Source: CAWBRT01 sp050015355
GTDB lineage: Bacteria; Acidobacteriota; Terriglobia; Terriglobales; Acidobacteriaceae
Direction of reading: 5' to 3'
DNA: 28,345 nucleotides
Assembly (NCBI GenBank): GCA_050015355.1
Contig: JBEKBO010000052.1
Location: 1-28,345, forward strand
Shown: positions 22,623 to 28,345 of the stretch, piece after piece
How positions within the stretch are numbered: the first letter of the stretch is position 1
How the letters are laid out: each line of letters starts with the position of its first letter
Translations under genes and position numbers: made by a program
Notes under the pieces: generated by a model
Seen by the model: only the letters and a program-made list of their open reading frames with translations
Told to the model about the DNA's origin: nothing
Databases searched by the model: none

Positions 22623-23075
22623 TCAGCCTTTTGCATGCAGGACTTCGAGGTTAGGCATTCCCCAACATTGGCAGCCCATATCGATCGCCATAATGCCCAA
22701 CCCCTCGGTTTCCAACTCGCCGCGAATTTGTGGACCCAGGGGATGCGGCCGTCGAATCGCCGGGTTTTCACCGCCGTAGGGGAATGGCGGAAAAATCAAC
22801 CCATCGCGATGCAAATCGGCGCGGACCAGCAGCACGGTTCCGCCGACGCTATCGAGCCTTACCAGGTTCGCTCCACCCCGCAGGACATCCATATGTACCT
22901 GCCCATGTTCGCGCCAGGCATTCAGGTCGAACGTTTGCGCGCCATATTCCTGCACGCAGTGGGGGTGTACGATGTCGCGCCCGGTGCCGATAAGAATCTG
23001 CAGCAGGTCCGGCGGATACTCGACCACGTCGACATCCAGCCAGAGAACCCAGTCATGATCCTCCCAGGAGCTTGG
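22623..23075 (-). pseudogene. C-terminal fragment of an Anp1-like glycosyltransferase
   Basis: From about 23075 the frame reads SSWEDHDWVLWLDVDVVEYPPDLLQILIGTGRDIVHPHC and continues to GMPNLEVLHAKG. The D-V-D-V-V-E-Y-P pattern, the VRLDSVGGTVLLVRADLHRDGLIFPPFPYG block and the ending are what I know from Anp1-family (Mnn9-like) glycosyltransferases, including bacterial ones. The N-terminal third expected for the family is missing: upstream of 23075 the DNA encodes another glycosyltransferase in a different frame. The only start in the frame is a GTG at 23027, inside the catalytic motif. This looks like a deletion that joined two glycosyltransferase genes. Confidence 0.6.
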
Positions 23076-23776
23076 GCTTGTGCCGCACGGCGTGAAATGG
23101 CTGACCGAGGAGCAGCCAGGCGATCAGGAACGTGTCCTTATCGCCATAGAGAATCTCGTAGAACGCGTCCGAGTGCTGGTTAATCCAGTGCGCCAGGGAA
23201 AGCGCGCGCCGGCATCGCGACTTATCCAACACCATCTGACCCGATTCCAACGACGCCCCCTCGTAGTAAGGAAGTCCGCTGATCGCCCAAATGGGGTTCG
23301 TCCGCGAGAGCCGGACTATATCCGGCCAAAATATTGCGCCGGTCTCCTGAAATTCAGGCCGCTCGAAAAGGCAGCTCGGGTCTTTGACCGGCACATTGTC
23401 GGCGTCCAGGAAGAGTACTTCGCTGAAGCGGGAATGCATGAGCGCATAAGACTTCAGCTCCCACCCGCCCAGGCATTGCACCTGGTGACGCTTTGCGACT
23501 TCGAGCGCATCGATCGCCTGAGCTCCGAGATCTTCCAGCAGACTGCGCATCGCCGGGCCCATTTCATCCGGCCCTAAATGCCACACTTCGATGGGCAGCG
23601 TGCAACCCAGCTTGCCACGCAGCAGGGCAATTGCAAACCCAGGCGCAGGTGAACAAGCGTGCGCCGCCGGCACAGATAACGATGCCTCGCCCTTCGAAAC
23701 GGCCGGCAGGGAACTGCGAATCCGCAGCCGCGGCGGCGGCCAGCGCCGGCTTCAGCTCTGCTAATTCTGTGGACAC
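23053..23776 (-). pseudogene. Putative mannosyltransferase-like gene, frameshifted and truncated
   Basis: A GTG at 23776 with GGAGAGG upstream opens a frame reading STELAELKPALAAAAAA...RGIVICAGGARLFTCAWV. Homology then continues only in another frame (FAIALLRGKLGCTLPIEVWHLGPDEMG), so one base seems lost near 23636-23642. The second part has the features of mannosyltransferase-like (MNN1-type) enzymes: VLFLDADNVPVKDPSCLFE, GAIFWPDI, NPIWAISGLPYYEG, ESGQMVLDKSRC and YGDKDTFLIAWLLLGQPFHAV. It stops at 23053, shorter than relatives, exactly where the Anp1-like fragment begins in a different frame. The first gene of the glycosyltransferase/PqqD block is therefore damaged, unless the sequence has errors. 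Confidence 0.65.
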
Positions 23777-24025
23777 GGCGACCTCTCCGCTCTTTCGGGC
23801 AGAACCTGTAATCCCAGCCCCTCATGGGTGCGCATCTCAGGTTGCGGTTTGGCTATGGAGGAGAGCACCGGGAAAACAGGCTTCGACCCGCAAGCTGAAT
23901 GGATGAATTGCAAGGGGCTGAAGTTTGCTGCACGATGGCAATATGTGTGTCTAGTGACACTTGTTGCATCGGCCAGTCGCGTGCAGTTGCCGCCGGATTG
24001 GGTACGCTCGCGCTTGGGACGCGCC

Positions 24026-24661
24026 CTATCGATCCGGCACCACCGCTCCCCCGTCCATCTTAGGAATCCCAAAGTGACCGCTCAGGTGCAGCAGGTCGAG
24101 CGGCGTAATTGACCCCGAGACCGAGACGAAGTTCAGATCCTTCGCCCCCACAAACAGCACTGCAATATCGCGGATCGACGCGTGGTCCAGGTGAACCCAC
24201 AAATCGGTCGTCAGTCCCCCATCGTGCTTGTGCTTGTTCACCAGGTGTTGCCAGCCAGCCTCGCGATATTGGCGGAAGATCGAATCCATGATCGCCGGAT
24301 CGTACGAAACCACGTCCGGGAAGCGGAAGCTGTGCACCGAAACTCCGTTCACTCCCGCAATCACCCTCCGCAGAGCCTCGTCAGCTTTGTCCAGCTTGGA
24401 AGCCAGCACCAGCGTCGAGTGGTCCAGCGTAAACTCCGTCCGCGACGAGGCATTCTGCCCCAGCGCCGCAATCCCCTCCGGAACCCACAGTCGCGGCTGA
24501 TTTGGCGGAGCTGCCGGAGCCTGACTTGGCGGAGCTGCCGGAGCCGGCAGAGCAGCCGAAGGCTTGCTCGGCGGCGGAGCCTGTGTTTGATCCTGTGCCA
24601 CCGCGCTCATCACCATAGCGCAGGCAATCAATGCCGAAAACAGAATGCGGGAGAGCCTCAT
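24026..24661 (-). CDS. Secreted DUF4252-like protein
   Basis: The ATG at 24661 has GAGGT seven bases upstream; the frame extends to 24688. The 211-residue protein has a Sec signal peptide (MRLSRILFSALIACAMVMSAVAQ), a Pro/Ala-rich linker with a repeated APPSQAPAAPPNQ pattern (about 27-60), and a compact domain (about 70-211) with SKLDKADEALRRVIAGVNGVSVHSFRF, GWQHLVNKHKHDGGLTTDLWVHLDHASIRDIAVLFVGAKDLNFVSVSGSITPLDLLHLSGHFGIP. This matches my recollection of DUF4252 proteins of acidobacteria and Bacteroidetes, which have no assigned activity. In some bacteria such genes sit beside ECF sigma/anti-sigma pairs; none is visible here. Confidence 0.72.
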   Translation of the reverse strand: MRLSRILFSALIACAMVMSAVAQDQTQAPPPSKPSAALPAPAAPPSQAPAAPPNQPRLWVPEGIAALGQNASSRTEFTLDHSTLVLASKLDKADEALRRVIAGVNGVSVHSFRFPDVVSYDPAIMDSIFRQYREAGWQHLVNKHKHDGGLTTDLWVHLDHASIRDIAVLFVGAKDLNFVSVSGSITPLDLLHLSGHFGIPKMDGGAVVPDR

Positions 24662-24848
24662 CGTTTTTACCTCACAGAATGTGCTCACGCGTGGCCGCCA
24701 GCCACAGCCGTGGATTGAATTCTATAACCCGCGGCCTCCAAGTATGTTCTCCCGGAACCACGACCGAAGGAGAGTACCGGCTGCTGAGGCGCGCGCGAGG
24801 CATTACAATTCATCCAGGAATGAATGTGAAGGACCCGGAGGTTACGCA

Positions 24849-25811
24849 ATGAAGGCTATCCTTGTTCCAGAATTTGGCGGTCCCGAAGTTCTAACTCTCA
24901 AAGAAATCCCCACACCAAGTCCCGCCGTCGGACAGGTCCTCGTACGAATCCACGCCGCGGGCGTGAACCCGTATGACACCTATATGCGCAACGGTACTTA
25001 TGCAATCAAGCCGCCATTGCCGTACACTCCCGGCTCCGATGGCGCCGGGGTCGTGGAAGCTGTTGGCGAAGGCGTGAACCGGGTGAAGCCGGGCGATCGG
25101 GTATATGTCGCGAAGACTCTGACCGGCGCATATGCGGAATTTGCGCTGACCCTGGAGAGCCAGGTTCATCCGCTTCCAGCCAAAATTACATACGCCCAGG
25201 GAGCGGGCGTCTGGGTGCCGTATGGCACCGCTTACCACGCGTTGTATCAGTGCGCGCGAGCTCGTGCCGGCGAAACCCTGCTGATCCACGGCGCCAGCGG
25301 CGGTGTGGGCATCGCGAGTGTTCAGATCGCGCGCGCCATGGGAATGATCGTACTGGGGACGGCCGGCACGAAGAAAGGCCTCGAACTGGTCAAACGCGAA
25401 GGCGCGCACCACGTCTTCGATCACACCCAGCCGGGTTACCTGGAGCAGATTCTGAAAGTGACCAGCGGGCAGGGTGTCGACCTCATCCTGGAAATGCTCG
25501 CCAACGTGAACCTCGCCAAAGACCTGAAGCTGCTCGCTTTTCAAGGCCGCGTTGTGGTCATTGGCAGCCGCGGCGACGTCACCATCACGCCGCGCGACCT
25601 CATGACGCGCCGTGCCTCGATTCACTCCTTTACGTTGTGGGGCATCACCGAAGCCGAAGATAAGGAGATTCACGCTGGGATCGTCGCCGGCCTGGAGGAC
25701 GGCACGCTGCGGCCTATCGTCGGGAAAGAACTGCCGCTCGCCGAGGCTGCCCGCGCCCACAAAGAAGTCTTGGAGCCCGGTGCTTTCGGCAAAATCGTTC
25801 TAGTTCCATAA
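24849..25811 (+). CDS. Quinone oxidoreductase / zeta-crystallin-type MDR protein
   Basis: A 320-residue medium-chain reductase. The ATG at 24849 has GGAGG seven bases upstream; the frame extends far upstream to 24645 but that part reads as non-protein. The N-terminal GroES-like part has GQVLVRIHAAGVNPYDTYMRNG and PGSDGAGVVEAVGEGVNRVKPGDRV; the NADPH site is LLIHGASGGVGIASVQIARAMG (glycines 148-154); the end reads PIVGKELPLAEAARAHKEVLEPGAFGKIVLVP. No zinc-binding cysteines are present, as in NADPH:quinone reductases. It is divergent from the DUF4252-like gene with 187 bp between them. Confidence 0.93.
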   Translation: MKAILVPEFGGPEVLTLKEIPTPSPAVGQVLVRIHAAGVNPYDTYMRNGTYAIKPPLPYTPGSDGAGVVEAVGEGVNRVKPGDRVYVAKTLTGAYAEFALTLESQVHPLPAKITYAQGAGVWVPYGTAYHALYQCARARAGETLLIHGASGGVGIASVQIARAMGMIVLGTAGTKKGLELVKREGAHHVFDHTQPGYLEQILKVTSGQGVDLILEMLANVNLAKDLKLLAFQGRVVVIGSRGDVTITPRDLMTRRASIHSFTLWGITEAEDKEIHAGIVAGLEDGTLRPIVGKELPLAEAARAHKEVLEPGAFGKIVLVP

Positions 25812-25972
25812 GGGTTTAGCTGGCCATACCTCCAGCTCCTCTCGTACCAGTTGAACTCTCATGCCCACTGGTGCCAGGGCCGAAGCTTGGCCTGCAAATA
25901 GCCTGACGAATCGCTGTAAGCTATTGATTTAAAAGCAAATCATGGTTTTGGCGAAGAACCGCCGGCTGGGCT

Positions 25973-25988
25973 AGCCCAATATTGGGCT
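25973..25988. promoter_or_regulatory. Perfect 16-bp palindrome upstream of the sigma-54 activator
   Basis: AGCCCAATATTGGGCT is its own reverse complement. It overlaps a second palindrome GGGCTAGCCC (25968-25977), giving three GGGCT/AGCCC half-sites in 21 bp. It ends 59 bp before the preferred start of the activator gene and would suit autoregulation. Confidence 0.5.
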
Positions 25989-26047
25989 TGCCAAAAAGCC
26001 GATCTAGCGATAAAAACACACATACACCCCCTGAGGAGGAGGCTTTC

Positions 26048-27640
26048 TTGGGCCAGTTTGACGGCCATTCCGTTGCCGCGAGAGCGGAGCTTTTGCCATC
26101 ATCGGCACGAACGCTCTGGGACTCAGGGATTCGCTACAAACTCCTGCTCGACGTCAACAATGCCATCATCAACCAGACCACCCGCGAAGACCTTTTCCAC
26201 GCCTTAGCCAGGGAAATTCGCAAGATCGTGGCCTACGACCGCTTCAGCATCAACATTTACGACTCCGCGTCGAAGATGTTGCGGTGGTTCGCCAGCGCCG
26301 AGGGCGTCTCCGTCAAGAGCATGGATGACAGTCCGCGCTCGCTCGAAGAGGGGCCGGTGGCGCGCGCGGTCATTGTCTCCCGCCAGCCGGTGATCATCCC
26401 TGATATGTCGGCATACACGCACTGGCACACCATCAGGTTGATGAAGGCCGCCGGTCTGGGTGCGACCATGGCATTCCCGTTGATCGTGCGCAGCGATGTG
26501 CTCGGCTCGCTGCACTTTTCCTTCCGGGAAACGCCTGAAAACCTGGAGGAGCTCAAGGAGTTTCTGGTCGAGCTTTCCGGCCAAGTGGCAGTGGCGGTCG
26601 ATAACATGCTGGCCCATACCAAACTGGTGGAGGTGAATGCCAGTCTCCAGCAGCAAAAAGATTACCTGCTGAAACATGCGGACACTCGCTATCGCCCCGC
26701 CGACTTTTTCTACTGCAGCCCGGCGATGCGCAAGATCATGCGCGAGATCGAAGTCATCGCCGACAGCGACGCAAGCGTGCTCCTGACGGGGGAAACCGGC
26801 ACCGGGAAGGACTACATCGCCCGCTTCATTCATCACCTGAGCTCCAGGCGCAATGCGTTATTCGTGAAGGTGAACTGCCCGTCGCTGGCGGCGACGCTTT
26901 TTGAAAGTGAGTTGTTCGGCCACACCAAAGGGGCCTTCACCGGAGCGGACGCCAAGCGCGTGGGACGCTTCGAAATGGCGGCCGGCGGCACGGTTTTTCT
27001 GGATGAGATAGCCGAGCTGCCGCCGCAGCTCCAGGCCAAGCTGCTGCATGTGTTGCAGGACCGGCGCTTCGAGCGAGTCGGCGATAGCCACCCCATCGAG
27101 GCGAATTTCAGAGTTATCGCGGCTACCAACAGCGACCTGAAAAAGGCCCTCAACGAAAAGAACTTCCGTCCCGATCTGTTCTATCGTCTCAACGCCATCT
27201 CGTTCCATATCCCCCCATTGCGCGAGCGCTCGGAGGAGATCGAACCGTTGGTGCACCGGCTGACCGAAGCCGAAGCGCTGGCTACGCATCGGGTACCACC
27301 GGTGTTCACCGCCGAGGCCATCGCGGCCCTCAAGCAACACTCCTGGCCCGGAAACGTCAGGGAGCTGCGCAACGTCATGAACCGGTTGGTAATTGTTTAC
27401 AGCGGCAAGCAGGTGACCAGGCACGACATAGAACCATTGCTCGATATCGGCCAAGTCGAGGTTCAGCAGACGCCCACGGTCCTCGCCGACGTGGAACGCA
27501 CTCACCTGATTAAGGTACTCACGATGAGCAGGGGCGTTGTCGGCGGCCGAAAGGGAGCCGCGGCGGTCTTGAATCTCCCCAAGTCAACCTTACAGTACAA
27601 ACTCCGCAAGCACGGCCTGAACCCACAGGACTACCGCTAG
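26048..27640 (+). CDS. GAF-domain sigma-54-dependent transcriptional activator
   Basis: I place the start at TTG 26048, which has AGGAGGAGG five bases upstream; a TTG at 25982 without a site would put the palindrome inside the gene. The 530-residue protein has an N-terminal GAF sensor (about 35-190), an AAA+ domain and a Fis-type helix-turn-helix. In the AAA+ domain Walker A is GETGTGK (248-254), the sigma-54 contact loop GAFTGA (295-300) is intact, Walker B is TVFLDE, and the arginine region reads FRPDLFYRLNAISFHIPPLRER. The C end (GRKGAAAVLNLPKSTLQYKLRKHGL) is the DNA-binding helix-turn-helix. The layout is that of FhlA/NorR-like regulators. The signal sensed and target genes are unknown; no -24/-12 promoter was found nearby with confidence. 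Confidence 0.93.
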   Translation: MGQFDGHSVAARAELLPSSARTLWDSGIRYKLLLDVNNAIINQTTREDLFHALAREIRKIVAYDRFSINIYDSASKMLRWFASAEGVSVKSMDDSPRSLEEGPVARAVIVSRQPVIIPDMSAYTHWHTIRLMKAAGLGATMAFPLIVRSDVLGSLHFSFRETPENLEELKEFLVELSGQVAVAVDNMLAHTKLVEVNASLQQQKDYLLKHADTRYRPADFFYCSPAMRKIMREIEVIADSDASVLLTGETGTGKDYIARFIHHLSSRRNALFVKVNCPSLAATLFESELFGHTKGAFTGADAKRVGRFEMAAGGTVFLDEIAELPPQLQAKLLHVLQDRRFERVGDSHPIEANFRVIAATNSDLKKALNEKNFRPDLFYRLNAISFHIPPLRERSEEIEPLVHRLTEAEALATHRVPPVFTAEAIAALKQHSWPGNVRELRNVMNRLVIVYSGKQVTRHDIEPLLDIGQVEVQQTPTVLADVERTHLIKVLTMSRGVVGGRKGAAAVLNLPKSTLQYKLRKHGLNPQDYR

Positions 27641-27759
27641 AGAAGCGTCCGGGAGGTTCGCGCATCACTGCCCTAGCTTCGCTGAAATAGGCCACCCGGC
27701 GTGAAACGGGGAAAGCAGGAGCGGTAAATCGCACTGCTGTAAAACGGTCAACAGCAATG

Positions 27760-27891
27760 TTATTCAGTAATCTTGAAACCCTCACGCGTCCGTTTGTCCT
27801 CACGTTCGCGACGAGTGCGCATCAGTATTCCGCCGGCAGCAGCAATCATTAAACCTGCCGCTGGTAAGAAAATAAACGCGTGAGCAAACAT
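27760..27891 (-). CDS. 43-aa single-pass membrane peptide
   Basis: An ATG at 27891 with GAGGTGA five bases upstream opens a 43-residue frame. Residues 2-24 form one hydrophobic helix (FAHAFIFLPAAGLMIAAAGGILM), followed by a highly charged tail (RTRREREDKRTREG) and a TAA stop. The clear ribosome site, strong amphipathy and positive-inside tail make it a credible small protein, probably with its C terminus in the cytoplasm. No family is recognised. It is convergent with the activator gene, whose stop lies 119 bp away. Confidence 0.6.
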   Translation of the reverse strand: MFAHAFIFLPAAGLMIAAAGGILMRTRREREDKRTREGFKITE

Positions 27892-28284
27892 CCAATCACC
27901 TCAGTTTAGTACGCTTCAACCAACACTGATTAAGATGCACTTTTGGCATCGACGGTTTTTCAGCGTTTATAATTTAAACCCAACTGGAGCAGAAATGTTT
28001 CGATCGGATGACACTCACGAGGTGTGTCTGGTCTGGGGACAACGTTACGATTCAAAAAGAAACTACCCCAGGTCAGCGCCGAACTGTCAAAGGAGCTTTC
28101 GCTATAGGCTGCGCGGCCAGCCAGGCTGCGCGGATTGTCTCAAAGGAGTTCATTGGCGGCGCGGGACCTGGGGCACCCGCGCGAGTGGGCCGGTGACCCA
28201 GATCTCTCATCAAACCCGGACGATTCCGGACGGTGCCCCACATCTGCCGTAGTTGGCAGATGTGGGATTTCGAATCACCGTGTT
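27892..28284. other. 393-bp stretch without a supported gene
   Basis: Two overlapping plus-strand frames (27935-28252 and 28008-28196) lack ribosome sites and known motifs. A repeat GGCTGCGCGG-ccagcca-GGCTGCGCGG occurs near 28108-28134. The right end holds the strong inverted repeat at 28237-28266. Confidence 0.45.
28237..28266. repeat. 12-bp perfect inverted repeat, terminator or REP-like element
   Basis: CCCACATCTGCC (28237-28248) pairs with GGCAGATGTGGG (28255-28266) around a 6-base loop. It lies 18 bp after the stop of the minus-strand gene that enters from the right. There is no T run on the minus strand. The flanking GTGCCCCACATCT wording is, to my recollection, common between acidobacterial genes. 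Confidence 0.6.
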
Positions 28285-28345
28285 CTATGCGCTTTCGTAC
28301 AGGCGGGTGAGGACGAACTCGCGATGTCCGAGCGCCTCGGCCGAG
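28285..28345 (-). CDS. C-terminal end of an unidentified gene (cut by window)
   Basis: On the minus strand the last 19 residues of an open frame, ending REFVLTRLYESA and TAG at 28287-28285, run in from the right edge. The wording looks like a genuine helical protein end, and the inverted repeat just downstream suits a gene end. The family cannot be told from so few residues. Confidence 0.4.
   Translation of the reverse strand, partial: SAEALGHREFVLTRLYESA

Noticed and set aside
22449..23183. Plus-strand 244-aa frame
   Set aside because: Antisense shadow of the glycosyltransferase genes; no ribosome site or known motif.
25850..25900. Sigma-54 (-24/-12) promoter upstream of the activator
   Set aside because: GG and GC dinucleotides at the right distance exist, but the surrounding consensus TGGCAC/TTGC is poor.
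28008..28196. Plus-strand 62-aa frame (and the overlapping 27935-28252 frame)
   Set aside because: The 62-aa frame has a plausible composition (AFAIGCAASQAARI) but no ribosome site and no known family; not enough to call a gene.

Overview
The window reads as a chromosomal segment of a soil-type acidobacterium (Acidobacteriota, probably Terriglobia/Koribacter-like). This is inferred from GC-rich coding DNA, an integrase of a type I associate with that phylum (MARRRYQ.. start), the DUF4252-like and NHL-repeat secreted proteins, and a strong intergenic inverted repeat containing GTGCCCCACATCT. No rRNA and no complete tRNA is present, so the taxonomy is an inference.

Layout. (1) 1-2084: end of a FUSC-type membrane protein, an 823-bp gene-free stretch, then a PilZ protein and a convergent single-domain response regulator whose 3' ends overlap. 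(2) 2085-6345: a recombinase block on the minus strand. It holds a zinc-ribbon-like small protein followed by three overlapping tyrosine recombinases (a 'recombinase in trio', RIT, arrangement) with a recognisable promoter and terminator, then a separate serine recombinase. (3) 6345-12514: a plus-strand integrative-element module: a small basic protein, an unknown 372-aa class protein, an excisionase-like protein, two winged-helix proteins, a lambda-O-like replication initiator carrying a dyad iteron array but split by two compensating frameshifts, a DnaC-like helicase loader, a small protein and an integrase. A 3'-tRNA-like fragment that probably marks the attachment site follows. No capsid, terminase or conjugation gene is visible, so this resembles a satellite or a minimal integrative element. 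(4) 12610-18488: ordinary chromosomal genes: lipoprotein, membrane protein, a GAF/HD-GYP protein, a secreted NHL propeller and an aldo/keto reductase.

(5) 18580-23776, all minus strand, is the most interesting chromosomal region. In transcription order it has a broken glycosyltransferase pair, a GT-B glycosyltransferase, a PqqD-family protein, an HPr-kinase-like ATPase, an 82-aa peptide with a twin-arginine-like leader and a tail of 20 histidines in 25 residues, and a GT2 glycosyltransferase with tetratricopeptide-like repeats. PqqD proteins are peptide chaperones in peptide-modification pathways and HprK-like kinases can phosphorylate peptides. The layout therefore suggests a peptide export/modification system whose substrate could be the His-rich peptide. 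(6) 24026-28345: a secreted DUF4252-like protein, a quinone oxidoreductase, a GAF/sigma-54 activator preceded by a perfect palindrome, a 43-aa membrane peptide, and the tail of a gene leaving the window.

Several genes carry single-base frameshifts (replication initiator, glycosyltransferase). These could be real decay or assembly errors; reads would decide.
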